NCBI GenBank assembly: GCA_020248915.1
Contig: JADCGP010000035.1
Span: forward strand, 1-59,434
Source of the DNA: Rubrivivax sp.
Lineage (GTDB): Bacteria; Pseudomonadota; Gammaproteobacteria; Burkholderiales; Burkholderiaceae_C
Reading direction: 5' to 3'
DNA: 59,434 bases
A model generated the notes under the pieces. That model did no database searches, was not told the origin of the DNA, and saw only the letters and a program-made list of their open reading frames with translations. The position numbers were made by a program, and so were the translations under genes. Positions 1 to 13,359 of the stretch are shown here, piece after piece; position 1 is the stretch's first letter, and each line of letters begins with the position of its first letter.

Positions 1-3422
<3,422 letters not shown>

Positions 3423-3428
3423 GCGACG

Positions 3429-4553
3429 ATGAGCCCGCGCACCACACCACCGTTCCGCGCCGATCACGTCGGCAGCTTCCTGCGCCCGACCTACCTGCTG
3501 CAGGCGCGGGAGCGCAAGGCCCGCGGCGAGATCACGGCCGCGCAGCTGCGCGAGGTCGAGGACCGAGCCATCGCCGAGATCGTGGGGTTCCAGCGCGACT
3601 GCGGCCTGGCGAGCATCACCGACGGCGAGTTCCGCCGCACCTACTTCCACATCGACTTCCTCGAGCAGCTCGGCGGCGTGCACACCGACATCCCGGTCAC
3701 CGTCAGGCGCGCCGACGGCACCGAGGAGCTGGCACCGCCGGTGATCAAGGTCGTGGACAAGGTGCGCCACGCGAAGGACATCCAGCGCGCCGACTTCGAG
3801 TACCTGAAGGAGCAGGTCGAGCGGCAGGCGCCCGGATGCACCCCCAAGGTGACGATACCGAGCCCGACGATGCTGCACTTCCGGGGCGGCCGCGCCGGCA
3901 TCAGCCGCGAGGCCTACCCCGAGCTCGACCCAGCCTTCTACGACGACGTGGCTCGGGCCTACGGCGAGGAGCTGCGCAGCCTGCACGACGCGGGCTGCCG
4001 CTACGTGCAGATGGACGACACGAACATGGCCTACCTGTGCGACGAGAAGATGCGCGAGGCGGCGCGCCGGCGCGGCGACGATCCCGACGAGCTGCCGCAC
4101 CGTTACGCGCAGTTCATCAACAAGGTGGTCGCCCTCAAGCCCGCCGGCATGACGCTGGCGATGCACCTGTGCCGCGGCAACTTCAAGAGCACGTTCGCCG
4201 CCCAGGGCAACTACGAGCCGGTGGCCGAGGCGCTGCTGGCCGAGATGAACCTGGACGCCATCTTCATGGAATACGACGACGACCGCTCGGGCGACTTCCG
4301 GCCGCTTCGCTTCCTGAAGCCGGGCCGCGTCGTCGTGCTGGGCCTGGTCACGACGAAGTTCGGGCAGCTCGAGAGCAAGGACGACCTGAAGCGGCGCATC
4401 GGCGAGGCAGCGCGTCACGCGCCACTGGAGCAGCTGTGCCTGAGCCCGCAGTGCGGCTTCTCCAGCACCGTGCACGGCAACAACATCGCGGTCGAGGACC
4501 AGCGGCGCAAGCTCGAGCTGGTGGTCCAGACGGCACGCGAAGTCTGGGGATGA
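3429..4553 (+). CDS. MetE C-terminal-domain-like (cobalamin-independent methionine synthase family) protein
   Basis: The 374-residue product matches the stand-alone C-terminal catalytic barrel of MetE. A full MetE is about twice as long. Family marks are the N-terminal DHVGSFLRP, the ITDGEFRR stretch, and candidate zinc ligands: His and Cys in AMHLCRG, Glu in the MEYDDDR stretch and Cys in SPQCGFS. Stand-alone members often sit in catabolic operons, where they may be demethylases or act on other small molecules; which applies here is unknown. The gene follows the Bug gene by six bases, and its TGA overlaps the ATG of the next gene, so it belongs to this operon. Confidence 0.85.
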   Translation: MSPRTTPPFRADHVGSFLRPTYLLQARERKARGEITAAQLREVEDRAIAEIVGFQRDCGLASITDGEFRRTYFHIDFLEQLGGVHTDIPVTVRRADGTEELAPPVIKVVDKVRHAKDIQRADFEYLKEQVERQAPGCTPKVTIPSPTMLHFRGGRAGISREAYPELDPAFYDDVARAYGEELRSLHDAGCRYVQMDDTNMAYLCDEKMREAARRRGDDPDELPHRYAQFINKVVALKPAGMTLAMHLCRGNFKSTFAAQGNYEPVAEALLAEMNLDAIFMEYDDDRSGDFRPLRFLKPGRVVVLGLVTTKFGQLESKDDLKRRIGEAARHAPLEQLCLSPQCGFSSTVHGNNIAVEDQRRKLELVVQTAREVWG

Positions 4554-6163
4554 GCGCCACGGCCACGGTCCGCGAGGCCGTCTGGGCGCTGATGCGCGCC
4601 CACGGCATGACCACCGTGTTCGGCAACCCGGGCTCGACCGAGCTCGGCTTCTTCCTCGGCTGGCCGGCGGACTTCCGCTACCGGCTCGGGCTGCAGGAGT
4701 GCGTGGTGGTCGGCATGGCCGACGGCTTCGCCCAGGCCACCGGCAACGCGGCCTTCGTCAACCTGCACTCTGCGGCGGGCGTGGGCCATGCGATGGGTGC
4801 GATCTTCACGGCCTTCAAGAACCGCACGCCGCTGGTCCTCACCGCCGGCCAGCAGGCGCGCTCGATCCTGCCCTTCGACCCGTTCCTGCACAGCGCCGAG
4901 GCGACGACACTGCCGCGGCCCTACGTGAAGTGGGCCGTCGAGCCGGGCCGTGCCGAGGATGTGCCGCTGGCCATCGCCCGCGCCTACCACGTGGCGATGA
5001 CGCCGCCGCGCGGCCCGGTGCTCGTCAGCGTGCCGGCCGACGACTGGGCACGGCCCTGCGAGCCGGTGGCGCCGCGCCGCGTCGGCCAGTCGGTGCGCCC
5101 CGACGCGGCGACGCTGGCGGCGATCGGCGACGCGCTCGATGCGGCGTCGCGCCCGGCCTTCGTGATCGGCCCGGCGGTGGACCGCGACGGCGCCTGGGCG
5201 CTGGCGCGCGAACTGGCCGAGCGCCACCGGGCCCGCGTCTGGGGCGCGCCGATGAGCGGCCGCGCCGGCTTCCCGGAGGACCACCCGCTGTTCGCGGGCT
5301 GGCTGCCCTCGCAGCGCGAGAGGATCGTCGAGCTGCTCGCCGGGCACGACCTCGTGTTCGCGCTCGGGGCCAACGCGTTCACCTACCACGTGCAGGGCGA
5401 GGGGCCGCACGCGCCCGCCGGCGCTGCCGTGGTGCAGGTCACCGACGACCCGCAGGCGGCTGCCTGGGCCCCCTTGGGCACGAGCGTCTTCGCGAGCCTG
5501 CGCCCGGCGCTGGCCGACCTGCTGGCGCGCCCGGTGCCGCCGCGGGTGGCGGGGCGCGCCGCGCCGCCGCAGCGCGAGCCGGCGCCCCAGGTGCCCGTGC
5601 CGGCCGCGGGCGAGCGGATCCCGGTGCCGTACCTGATGCAGGCGCTGACGGCGGTGCGCCCGCGCGACAGCATCGTGTTCGAGGAGGCGCCGAGCAGCCG
5701 CGGCGCGATGCAGCGCCACCTGACGATCTGGGAACCCGGCACCTACTGGACCATGGACAGCGGCGGCCTCGGCCACGGGCTGGCCGCCGCGATGGGCGTC
5801 GCGCTGGCCGAGCTCGAGCGGCCGCCGGCAGCCCGGCGCCGCGTGATTGCGCTGATCGGTGACGGCTCGGCGATGTACTCGATCCAGGCGCTGTGGAACG
5901 CGGCGCAGTGGGGCCTGCCGGTGACGGTGCTGATCGTGCGCAACCGGCGCTACGGCGCGCTGCAGCACTTCGCGCCGCACTTCGGCTTCGCACCGGGCGC
6001 CGACCTCGTCGGCACCGACCTGCCCGGGCTCGACTTCGTCGCGCTCGCCGCCGGCCATGGCCTGCCGGCGCGGCGCGTCGCCGACGGCGCGCGGCTCGCC
6101 GAGGCACTGCGCGAAGCGATCCGCGCCGACGGCCCGGTGCTGCTCGAGGTCGAGACGGTCTGA
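4550..6163 (+). CDS. mdlC: Benzoylformate decarboxylase-type thiamine diphosphate enzyme
   Basis: A 537-residue ThDP-dependent 2-keto-acid decarboxylase. The start ATG at 4550 overlaps the previous stop (ATGA). The N-terminal Pyr domain has GNPGSTEL (25-32), the catalytic Glu in GLQECVVVG (Glu50) and the NLHSAAGVGHAMG stretch with two histidines typical of benzoylformate decarboxylases. The C-terminal PP domain has the GDGSAMYS...RN cofactor motif starting near residue 437. The family converts arylglyoxylates to aryl aldehydes. With the aldehyde dehydrogenase encoded upstream, the pair would give arylglyoxylate to aldehyde to carboxylate, as in mandelate degradation. The exact substrate is inferred, and no mandelate dehydrogenase is in view. 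Confidence 0.88.
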   Translation: MSATATVREAVWALMRAHGMTTVFGNPGSTELGFFLGWPADFRYRLGLQECVVVGMADGFAQATGNAAFVNLHSAAGVGHAMGAIFTAFKNRTPLVLTAGQQARSILPFDPFLHSAEATTLPRPYVKWAVEPGRAEDVPLAIARAYHVAMTPPRGPVLVSVPADDWARPCEPVAPRRVGQSVRPDAATLAAIGDALDAASRPAFVIGPAVDRDGAWALARELAERHRARVWGAPMSGRAGFPEDHPLFAGWLPSQRERIVELLAGHDLVFALGANAFTYHVQGEGPHAPAGAAVVQVTDDPQAAAWAPLGTSVFASLRPALADLLARPVPPRVAGRAAPPQREPAPQVPVPAAGERIPVPYLMQALTAVRPRDSIVFEEAPSSRGAMQRHLTIWEPGTYWTMDSGGLGHGLAAAMGVALAELERPPAARRRVIALIGDGSAMYSIQALWNAAQWGLPVTVLIVRNRRYGALQHFAPHFGFAPGADLVGTDLPGLDFVALAAGHGLPARRVADGARLAEALREAIRADGPVLLEVETV

Positions 6164-6223
6164 GAGCACCGCCACCGTCACGCCAGTGCCCGGGCGCGTC
6201 GCGCGCCGCCGGGATTGGCGCGG

Positions 6224-7510
6224 TCAGTCCGCGACCGCGGCCAGGACGCCCCGTGCCACCCGGAGCGCCGCCCCGCGGTGCGCCGCCGCGAAGTCGAGCG
6301 CGTGGCGCGCCATCACCGCCCGGGCCGACCCCGCGGGCTCGGGCCATGCGAGCGCCGCCGCTCGCCGAACACCCGCCTCCACGCCGACGACCCGCTCGGC
6401 CGCGCCGGCAGCCAGCGCCAGCTCCGAGGCTTGGGCGAAGTTGAACGTGTGCGGCCCCATCACCACAGGGCAGCCGCAGGCGGCCGCCTCGATCAGGTTC
6501 TGGCCGCCCAGCGGTGCGAAGCTGCCGCCGAGCAGGGCCACGTCGGCGAGCGCGAAGTACAGCGGCATCTCGCCCATCGAGTCGCCCAGCCAGACATCGA
6601 GCGCGGCTGCGTCGACCGGCGGCATGTCGCCGAACGCGCTGCGGCGCGCCGTCGTGAAGCCGGCCTGCGCGGCCAGCGCCGCCACCGCGTCGAAGCGCTG
6701 CGGGTGCCGCGGCACCAGCAGCAGCAGCGGCCGCGGTGCAGGCAATGCGCCCCAGGCGGCCAGCAGCGGCGTCTCCTCGCCCTCGCGCGTGCTGGCGGCC
6801 AGCACCACCGGACGCCCGAGCGCGCGGCGCCAGGCGCGGCCGCGCTCGAGCAGCGCCGGGGCGGGCGTCATGTCGTACTTCAGGTTGCCGGTGACGACCA
6901 CGTCGCGCACCCCGATGGCGCGCAGCCGCACCGCGTCGTCCTCGGTCTGCGCCAAGGCGCGCGTGATGGCGGCCGCGGCCGGCCGCATCAGCGCGGCCAG
7001 GCGCAGGCCCTTGCGCAGGCTGCGCTCGGACAGGCGCGCGTTGGCCAGCACGAGCGGCAGACCGTGCACGGCCGCGGCGCGGGCCAGGTTCGGCCACACC
7101 TCGGTCTCCATCAGCACGCCGGCGGCCGGCCGGTGGCGGTCGAGGAAGCGGCGCACCGCGCCCGGCGTGTCGTAGGGCAGCCAGCACTGCGCGTCGCCCT
7201 CGCGCAGCAGCGCGGCGCCGGCGGCGCGGCCGGTGGCGGTGCCGTGGGTCAGCAGCAGCTTCAGCTCGGGCCGCGCGAGACGCAGCGCCTCGATCAGCGC
7301 CGCCGCGGCGCGCGTCTCGCCCAGCGAGACCGCGTGGATCCACAGCCGTCCGGGCGGCTGCGGCGCGACGAAGCCCAGCCTCTCGGCGAGCGCGGCGCGG
7401 TACAGCGGCTCGCGCGCGCCGCGCCACCACAGCCGCGCGAGGTAGAGCGGCGTGGCCAGGCGCAGCAGCGTCGAGTAGGCGGCGCGCGCCGCGGCGGCGC
7501 CGGGCGTCAT
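6224..7510 (-). CDS. waaA: 3-deoxy-D-manno-octulosonic acid (Kdo) transferase
   Basis: A 428-residue inner-membrane-associated glycosyltransferase that adds Kdo to lipid A in lipopolysaccharide synthesis. The N-terminus has a short hydrophobic anchor, then the Kdo-transferase domain with IHAVSLGETRAA, THGTATGRAA, METEVWPN and NARLSERS. The C-terminal half has the nucleotide-sugar region, including GGSFAPLGGQNLIEAAACG and GPHTFNF. Length is normal for the family. It is transcribed towards the catabolic operon (convergent ends near 6164-6223). The phosphomutase gene at 7533 lies only 22 bases upstream on the same strand, so the two are probably co-transcribed, consistent with sugar supply for the cell surface. 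Confidence 0.96.
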   Translation of the reverse strand: MTPGAAAARAAYSTLLRLATPLYLARLWWRGAREPLYRAALAERLGFVAPQPPGRLWIHAVSLGETRAAAALIEALRLARPELKLLLTHGTATGRAAGAALLREGDAQCWLPYDTPGAVRRFLDRHRPAAGVLMETEVWPNLARAAAVHGLPLVLANARLSERSLRKGLRLAALMRPAAAAITRALAQTEDDAVRLRAIGVRDVVVTGNLKYDMTPAPALLERGRAWRRALGRPVVLAASTREGEETPLLAAWGALPAPRPLLLLVPRHPQRFDAVAALAAQAGFTTARRSAFGDMPPVDAAALDVWLGDSMGEMPLYFALADVALLGGSFAPLGGQNLIEAAACGCPVVMGPHTFNFAQASELALAAGAAERVVGVEAGVRRAAALAWPEPAGSARAVMARHALDFAAAHRGAALRVARGVLAAVAD

Positions 7511-7532
7511 CGCGGGCCGGGCGGGCGCGGCG

Positions 7533-8936
7533 TCAATGCGCCGCCGCCGCCACCTTCGCGTCGGGCTTCACGCTGCGCAGCGCGGCCATGAAGGCGTCCT
7601 CGATGCGGTGCAGCGCCGCCGGGGTGTGGCCCTCGAAGCGCAGCACCAGAACCGGCGTCGTGTTGCTGCCGCGGATCAGGCCGAAGCCGTCGGCGAAGTC
7701 CACGCGCAGGCCGTCGATCGTGCCGACCTCGCCGCCGTCGAACCTCAGCCGCCCGTCGGCCACGCGGGCCAGCAGTTCGGCCACCACGCGGTGGTGCTCG
7801 CCCTCGGCGCAGGGCACGTTGAGCTCGGGCGTGCTGTGGCTCGTGGGCAGCGCGTCGAGCACGGCGCTCGGATCGTCGTGGCGCGACAGGATCTCGAGCA
7901 GGCGCGCCGCCGTGTAGGTGGCGTCGTCGAACCCGTACCAGCGCTCCCCGAAGAACAGGTGCCCGCTCATTTCGCCGGCGAACGGCGCACCGGTCTCGCG
8001 CAGCTTGGCCTTGATCAGCGAGTGGCCGGTCTTCCACAGCAGCGGCACGCCGCCGGCCTCGCGGATGGCCACCGGCAGGCGCTGGCTGCACTTGACGTCG
8101 TAGACGATCTTCGCGCCGGGGTGCCGCGCGAGGATGTCGCGCGCGAACAGCATGATCTGGCGGTCGGGGTAGATGATGTTGCCGCCGCGGGTGACCACGC
8201 CGAGGCGGTCGCCGTCGCCGTCGAAGGCCAGGCCGAGCTCGGCGCCGGTGGCGTTCACCACGGCCTTCAGCATCTCGAGGTTCTCGGGCTTGCTCGGGTC
8301 GGGGTGGTGGTTCGGGAAGTTGCCGTCGACCGCGCTGTACAGGTCGACGACCTCGCAGCCCAGCGCCTTCAGGATGCCAGGGGCGCTGGCGCCGGGGATG
8401 CCGTTGCCGCTGTCGACCACGATCTTCATCGGCCGCGCGAGTCGGCAGTCGCCGACGATGCGGGCGCGGTACTCGGCCGTGATGTCCATGCGCGCGGCGC
8501 GGCCCTTCGCCTCGACATAGTCCTCGGACTCGATGCGCGCGCGCAGCTTCTGGATGTCGTCGCCGTAGATGGCGCGGCCGGCCAGCACCATCTTGAAGCC
8601 GTTGTAGTCCTTCGGGTTGTGGCTGCCGGTGACCTGGATGCCGCTCGAGCAGCCGTACCGACCGCGCGTGGCGGCCACGTAGTAGAGCATCGGCGTCGTC
8701 ACGGCGCCGAGGTCGACGACGTCCAGCCCCGTCGAGGCCAGCCCGCGGATCAGCGCGGCCGACAGGCCGGGGCCCGACAGGCGGCCGTCGCGGCCCACCG
8801 CCACCGCCTTCTCGCCGGCCGCGCGGGCCTCGCTGCCGAAGGCGCGGCCCAGGTGCCCGGCGAAGGCCTCGTCGATGGTCTGGCCGACGACACCTCGGAT
8901 GTCGTAGGCCTTGAAGGCGCTGGCGTGGGTCTTCAT
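7533..8936 (-). CDS. algC: Phosphomannomutase/phosphoglucomutase
   Basis: A 467-residue alpha-D-phosphohexomutase interconverting hexose 1- and 6-phosphates for surface-polysaccharide precursors. The start is the ATG at 8936 (MKTHASAFKAYDIRG), since AYDIRG is the canonical N-terminal motif; the frame is open further upstream but carries no family sequence. The phosphoserine loop is VTGSHNPKDYNG (Ser105), the metal loop is AFDGDGDRLG, the sugar-binding loop is GEMSGHLFF, and the phosphate-binding loop is near RGSNTTPVL. A ten-codon frame (minus strand, about 8966-8935) ends in a TGA that overlaps this ATG, but its significance is unclear. It probably forms an operon with waaA. Confidence 0.94.
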   Translation of the reverse strand: MKTHASAFKAYDIRGVVGQTIDEAFAGHLGRAFGSEARAAGEKAVAVGRDGRLSGPGLSAALIRGLASTGLDVVDLGAVTTPMLYYVAATRGRYGCSSGIQVTGSHNPKDYNGFKMVLAGRAIYGDDIQKLRARIESEDYVEAKGRAARMDITAEYRARIVGDCRLARPMKIVVDSGNGIPGASAPGILKALGCEVVDLYSAVDGNFPNHHPDPSKPENLEMLKAVVNATGAELGLAFDGDGDRLGVVTRGGNIIYPDRQIMLFARDILARHPGAKIVYDVKCSQRLPVAIREAGGVPLLWKTGHSLIKAKLRETGAPFAGEMSGHLFFGERWYGFDDATYTAARLLEILSRHDDPSAVLDALPTSHSTPELNVPCAEGEHHRVVAELLARVADGRLRFDGGEVGTIDGLRVDFADGFGLIRGSNTTPVLVLRFEGHTPAALHRIEDAFMAALRSVKPDAKVAAAAH

Positions 8937-8985
8937 GCAAGGGTCCCGGAGCAGGGTCGCGGCATTGTAGGAGGGGCATCCTGGC

Positions 8986-9018
8986 GCATCCGGGGCGCAT
9001 CCGGGGCGCATCCGGGGC
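8986..9018. repeat. 11-bp tandem repeat, three perfect copies
   Basis: GCATCCGGGGC occurs three times head to tail, with a degenerate fourth copy just before it (about 8975-8985). It lies in the divergent intergenic region between the phosphomutase and the sensor kinase, where it could affect promoter geometry. Confidence 0.9.
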
Positions 9019-9153
9019 GCCGCCGGGGCCGCGACGCCGCCGGCTCGCCGCACGACCTGCGCCCGTCGGCCCGGCTGTCGATCCGCGCCGCCGGCTCGCC
9101 ATACGTCGCCCGGGCTGCCCGGGGCCGGCAGCGCCCTTCCTACACTGGGCGCC

Positions 9154-10290
9154 ATGAAGATCGATCGCACCCTGCTTCGCGGCTCCTGGCAGTCGTGGGT
9201 CTCCGCCGACATGGAGCGCATCGGCCCGCACTGGCTGCAGCTCGTGTGGACGGCGCTGTTCTGCCTCGTGCTGGCCGCCGTGTTCACGGTGTTCGGCTTC
9301 GTCGCCTATGCCGACGAGGGGCGGGACTGGCTCGAGCTGCCGCGATGGCGCCACTGGTTCGGCAAGAACCTGATCGTCACCTTCACGGTCGGCTACGCGA
9401 TCCACGGCCTGTTCGAGCTCGGCGGGCACTGGGTCGGCGGGCCGTCGCGCATCCGCCGCTTCAAGATGCCCGCCCGGGTGGCCTTCTTCGCCGGGATCCC
9501 GCTGCTCGGCACCCTGGTCGGCGCCCCGCTCGGGCTGTGGCTGGCGGGCGCCGAGCGCATGAGCTGGATCCCCGGCAACGACGGCACGCGAGCGGTGTTC
9601 GTCTCGCTCGCCTTCTGGGCGGTGGCGGGCTTCATCATCTACCAGCTGTTCGCCACCAAGTCGCGCGCCATCGCCGCCGAGCGGGCCGCCACCGAGGCCC
9701 AGCTGCGGCTGCTGCAGGCGCAGATGGAGCCGCACTTCCTGTTCAACACGCTGGCCAACGTGCAGGCGCTGATCGAGCACGACGGCCCGAAGGCGCGCCG
9801 GATGCTGGGCGCGTTCACTGACTACCTGCGCGCGGGCCTGGCCAACCTGCGCCGCGAGCGCGCGCCGCTGGCCGAAGAGCTGGCGCTGGCCGAGGCCTAC
9901 CTGCGCGTGCAGCAGGCGCGAATGGAGGAGCGTCTGGCGTTCACGATCGACGCCGACGAGGCGGCGCGCCGCGCCCTGCTGCCGCCGCTGCTGCTGCAGC
10001 CGCTGGTCGAGAACGCCGTGGTGCACGGACTGGAGCCGCAGATCGCGGGCGGCCGCGTGCGCGTGCGGGCCCGCGTCGAGGCGGGTCGCCTGCTCGTCGA
10101 GGTGCAGGACGACGGTCGCGGCCTCGCGGCGGCAGGCGCCACGGCGCCGCCGCGCGGCGGCCATGGCCTGGCGCTGGCCAACCTGCGCGAGCGGCTGCGC
10201 ACCGGCTTCGGCGATGCCGCCACGCTCGAGCTGATGGGCACCTCCCCGGGCACGATGGCGCGCCTGCGCCTGCCGCTGGAGGCTGCGTGA
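9154..10290 (+). CDS. LytS/YpdA-type sensor histidine kinase
   Basis: A 378-residue membrane kinase. Hydrophobic segments lie near residues 27-53, 70-90, 106-134 and 145-168, so the N-terminal half is a four-helix membrane sensor with little periplasmic domain. The HisKA_7TM/LytS-type phosphoacceptor is in QMEPHFLFNTLANVQ (His194). ATP-binding motifs follow: LQPLVENAVVHG (N box), VEVQDDGRGL (G1) and GHGLALANLRERL (G2). A TACACT hexamer around 9141 is a possible -10. The LytTR regulator starts 58 bases downstream, giving a standard two-component pair. The signal is unknown. Confidence 0.92.
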   Translation: MKIDRTLLRGSWQSWVSADMERIGPHWLQLVWTALFCLVLAAVFTVFGFVAYADEGRDWLELPRWRHWFGKNLIVTFTVGYAIHGLFELGGHWVGGPSRIRRFKMPARVAFFAGIPLLGTLVGAPLGLWLAGAERMSWIPGNDGTRAVFVSLAFWAVAGFIIYQLFATKSRAIAAERAATEAQLRLLQAQMEPHFLFNTLANVQALIEHDGPKARRMLGAFTDYLRAGLANLRRERAPLAEELALAEAYLRVQQARMEERLAFTIDADEAARRALLPPLLLQPLVENAVVHGLEPQIAGGRVRVRARVEAGRLLVEVQDDGRGLAAAGATAPPRGGHGLALANLRERLRTGFGDAATLELMGTSPGTMARLRLPLEAA

Positions 10291-10348
10291 GCGCGCCGCA
10301 CCGCCACCCGGCGCCCGGCCCGCGGCCCGCAGCGCGCAGGGCCGCCCC

Positions 10349-11152
10349 GTGAGCGCGGCCGCGCCGCGCGCCCTGCTGGCCGACGACGAGCCGCACCTGG
10401 CGCGCGAACTGGCCGCGCAGCTGCGGGCGGCCTGGCCGGCGCTCGAGATCGTGCACGTCGCCCGCAACGGCGTCGAGGCTGCCGAGCGCATTGCCGCCCT
10501 CGAGCCCGACCTCACCTTCCTCGACATCCAGATGCCCGGCCTGACCGGGCTCGAGGTCGCGCAGGGCATCGAGGGCCGGACGCGCGTGGTCTTCGTCACC
10601 GCCTACGACGAGTACGCGGTGCAGGCCTTCGAGCGCGAGGCGCTCGACTACGTGCTCAAGCCGGTGTCGGCCGAACGCCTGGCTCGCACGGTCGAGCGCT
10701 TGCAGCGCGCGCTGGCGCGGCCGGCTGCAGAGGCTGCGGAGGCCGCCGAGGCCGACTCCCGGCTGCTGGCCGCGCTGCGGCGGCTGCTGCCGGCGGCGGC
10801 CGGCACCGGCGCCGCTGCGCCAGCGGAACGGCTGCGCTGGGTGCGCGCCTCGAGCGGCGAGCTGACGCACCAGGTCGCCGTCGACGACGTGCTGTTCTTC
10901 CGCGCCGACGACAAGTACACCTGCGTACAGACGGCCGCCGCCGAGTTCCTGATCCGCACGCCGGTGCAGGAGCTGGCCGCGCAGCTCGACCCGCAGCAGT
11001 TCGTGCAGGTCCATCGCAGCACCATCGTCAACCTGGCCCACCTGGCCGGCACGCGGCGCGACGAGGCCAGCCGGCTGTGGCTGCGCGTGCGCGGTCACGC
11101 GCAGGAACTGCCGGTGAGCCGCGCCTACGTCCACCTGTTCAAGGCCATGTAG
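10349..11152 (+). CDS. LytTR-family response regulator
   Basis: A 267-residue regulator starting at GTG 10349. The receiver domain (about 8-120) has the acidic pair at 12-13, phosphoacceptor Asp59 in TFLDIQMPG and Lys104 in YVLKPVS. An alanine-rich linker (about 125-160) leads to a LytTR DNA-binding domain (about 165-265) with RWVRASSGE, DDVLFFRADDKYTCV and FVQVHRSTIVNL. It is predicted to bind direct repeats and activate genes when phosphorylated by the kinase encoded just upstream. No target site was recognised in the window. Confidence 0.94.
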   Translation: MSAAAPRALLADDEPHLARELAAQLRAAWPALEIVHVARNGVEAAERIAALEPDLTFLDIQMPGLTGLEVAQGIEGRTRVVFVTAYDEYAVQAFEREALDYVLKPVSAERLARTVERLQRALARPAAEAAEAAEADSRLLAALRRLLPAAAGTGAAAPAERLRWVRASSGELTHQVAVDDVLFFRADDKYTCVQTAAAEFLIRTPVQELAAQLDPQQFVQVHRSTIVNLAHLAGTRRDEASRLWLRVRGHAQELPVSRAYVHLFKAM

Positions 11153-11245
11153 CGCCAGGCAGCCGCCTGCGGCGGGCGTGACGGGCCCCGAAGCACACGT
11201 CCGGAAACGGCGAGCCGGCGCTGGCACGCCGCCTAAGATCCCGCC

Positions 11246-12808
11246 ATGACGACGCCCCGCCCCGCGACACTGGCGCTGCCTCAGGGCGAGTACGACGGCG
11301 CCGCGGCGGGCAGCCTGTACGCCGCGCTGCGCGCCCGCGACGCGCGCTTCGACGGGCGCCTGTTCGTCGGCGTGCGCAGCACCGGCATCTACTGCCGGCC
11401 GGTGTGCCGGGTGCGCACGCCGCTGTTGCGCAACTGCCGCTTCTTCGGCAACGCCGCCAGCGCCGAGGGCGCGGGCTTCCGACCCTGCCTGCGCTGCCGC
11501 CCCGAGCTGGCACCGGGCCTGGCCTTCGTCGACTCGTCGCGCACGCTGGCGCATGCCGCGGCGCGGCTGCTCGCGCGCGCCGTGCAGGAAGGGCGCGACG
11601 TCGCGCTGCCAGAGGTGGCCGCGCGCCTGGGCGTGACCGACCGCCACCTGCGCCGCATCTTCACGGCCGAGCACGGCGTCGCCCCGGTGGACTACCTGAC
11701 CACGCAGCGCCTGCTGCAGGCCAAGCAGTTGCTCACCGACACCGGGCTGCCCGTCACCGAGGTGGCGCTGGCAAGCGGCTTCTCGAGCCTGCGCCGCTTC
11801 CACGCCGCCTTCGCCGAGCGCTACCGGCTGAGCCCGGGCGCGCTGCGGCGCGAGCGCGCCGGCGTGGCGGCAGACCGGCGCGACGCCAGCGAACCGGGCG
11901 GCGCGCGCCATACCGCACGCGGTCTCGTCGTGCGCCTGGGCTACCGGCCGCCCTACGACATCGCCGGCGTGCTCCGCTTCTTCGCGCGGCGCCAGCTCGA
12001 CGGCATCGAGCAGGTGGACCCTGGCGCCGGCCGCATCGCGCGCACGCTTGCCTGGACGCACGGCGGCCGCCACGTGGCCGGCTGGCTCGACGCCCGCTTC
12101 GAGCCCGGGCGCCACGAGATCGCGATCGAGGTGGCGCCGGCGCTGGTGCCAGCGCTCGGCAGCCTGCTGCAGCGAGTGCGCCAGGGGCTCGACCTCGACG
12201 CCGACCCGGCGCTGGTGGACCCGGTGATCGCGGCGCTGCCCGCGCCGCCGGTGCCCGGGCTGCGCGTGCCCGGCGCGATGGACGGCTTCGAGGCGGCGGT
12301 GCGCGTCGTCCTCGGCCAGCAGGTCACGGTGGCCGCGGCACGCACGCTGACGTCGCGGCTGGTGCAGGCCTTCGGCGATCCGATCGAGACGCCCTGGCCC
12401 GGCCTGACGCGCCTGTTCCCGACGGCCGCGACCATCGCCGGCGCCGCGCCCGAGGCCATCGGCCGCCTGGGCATCGTGCGCCAGCGCGTGCGCGCGCTGC
12501 AGGCCCTGGCCGCGGCGGTGGCCGGCGGCACGCTCGATCTGCACCCGGGCGCGCCGCTGGCGCCGACGGTCGACACGCTGCGGGCGCTGCCCGGCCTGGG
12601 CGAGTGGAGCGTGCAGCTGATCGCGCTGCGCGCGCTCGGCTGGCCCGACGCCTTCCCGGCCAGCGACATCGGCGTGCTCGACGCGCTGGCTCGCGTCGAC
12701 CCCACGCTGCCGCCGCGCGACGCACGCGCCGCGGCCGCTCGCGCCGAGGCCTGGCGGCCTTGGCGCGGCTACGCCGCCATGCGGCTGTGGCAACTGCTGG
12801 AGCCCTGA
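11246..12808 (+). CDS. alkA: Ada-type Zn/AraC activator fused to AlkA 3-methyladenine DNA glycosylase
   Basis: A 520-residue three-part protein. Residues about 20-90 are an Ada-type zinc domain with Cys50, Cys54, Cys81 and Cys84 (YCRPVC and CLRC). Residues about 105-205 are an AraC helix-turn-helix pair. Residues about 220-515 are AlkA, with the N-terminal beta domain followed by the HhH-GPD fold, [18 protein letters not shown] and the catalytic Asp in [10 protein letters not shown]. It removes alkylated bases and may sense methyl phosphotriesters at the zinc site to activate its own operon. The Ada methyltransferase domain is missing, but a separate Ogt gene begins four bases downstream and supplies it. 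This fusion is well known in proteobacteria. Confidence 0.95.
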   Translation: MTTPRPATLALPQGEYDGAAAGSLYAALRARDARFDGRLFVGVRSTGIYCRPVCRVRTPLLRNCRFFGNAASAEGAGFRPCLRCRPELAPGLAFVDSSRTLAHAAARLLARAVQEGRDVALPEVAARLGVTDRHLRRIFTAEHGVAPVDYLTTQRLLQAKQLLTDTGLPVTEVALASGFSSLRRFHAAFAERYRLSPGALRRERAGVAADRRDASEPGGARHTARGLVVRLGYRPPYDIAGVLRFFARRQLDGIEQVDPGAGRIARTLAWTHGGRHVAGWLDARFEPGRHEIAIEVAPALVPALGSLLQRVRQGLDLDADPALVDPVIAALPAPPVPGLRVPGAMDGFEAAVRVVLGQQVTVAAARTLTSRLVQAFGDPIETPWPGLTRLFPTAATIAGAAPEAIGRLGIVRQRVRALQALAAAVAGGTLDLHPGAPLAPTVDTLRALPGLGEWSVQLIALRALGWPDAFPASDIGVLDALARVDPTLPPRDARAAAARAEAWRPWRGYAAMRLWQLLEP

Positions 12809-12812
12809 AACC

Positions 12813-13337
12813 ATGCCCACCCGCCGCGCCGCACCGACGCCGCCGTCTTCACGGTTCGTGGCCCAGGTCCGAATCGACACCCCGCTCGGCCCGCTGACGG
12901 CCGCGGCCACGGCACGCGGACTGGCCGGCCTGTGGTTCGACGGCCAGCGCCATCACCCCGGTCCGATCGGTGCGCCGGTCGACCCGGCGCAGCCGCACCT
13001 GGCCCAGCTCGCGCGCGAGCTCGCCGCGTACTGGCGCGACGCGCGCATGCGGTTCATGGTGCCTCTCGACCCGCAGGGCACGCCCTTCCAGCGCGCGGTG
13101 TGGCAGGCGCTGCTCGACATCGGCCCGGGCGCCGTCGACCACTACGGTGCACTGGCGGCGCGGCTCGGGCGCCCGGGTGCGGCACGCGCCGTCGGCGCGG
13201 CGGTAGGCCGCAACCCGATCTCGATCGTCGTGCCGTGCCACCGCGTGGTGGGCCACGGAGGCGCACTCACCGGCTACGCCGGCGGACTCGAGCGCAAGCG
13301 GGCGCTGCTGCTGCGCGAGACCGCGCCGGTGCGCTGA
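12813..13337 (+). CDS. ogt: Methylated-DNA-protein cysteine methyltransferase
   Basis: A 174-residue suicide repair enzyme that removes O6-alkyl groups from guanine. The active-site motif is [10 protein letters not shown] (Cys142), preceded by the helix-turn-helix region [14 protein letters not shown] and the FQRAVWQAL stretch. Length is normal. It follows the Ada/AlkA fusion by four bases, making a compact alkylation-repair operon. The gene is convergent with the cytochrome gene, and only 22 bases separate the two ends. Confidence 0.96.
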   Translation: MPTRRAAPTPPSSRFVAQVRIDTPLGPLTAAATARGLAGLWFDGQRHHPGPIGAPVDPAQPHLAQLARELAAYWRDARMRFMVPLDPQGTPFQRAVWQALLDIGPGAVDHYGALAARLGRPGAARAVGAAVGRNPISIVVPCHRVVGHGGALTGYAGGLERKRALLLRETAPVR

Positions 13338-13359
13338 GGCAGCGCGCCGGCCGGGCCGG

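Noticed and set aside
4415..6181. Long open frame (588 codons) on the minus strand opposite the decarboxylase gene
   Set aside because: It is antisense to a clearly conserved gene, is Arg/Ala/His-rich without any motif, and arises from third-position GC bias.
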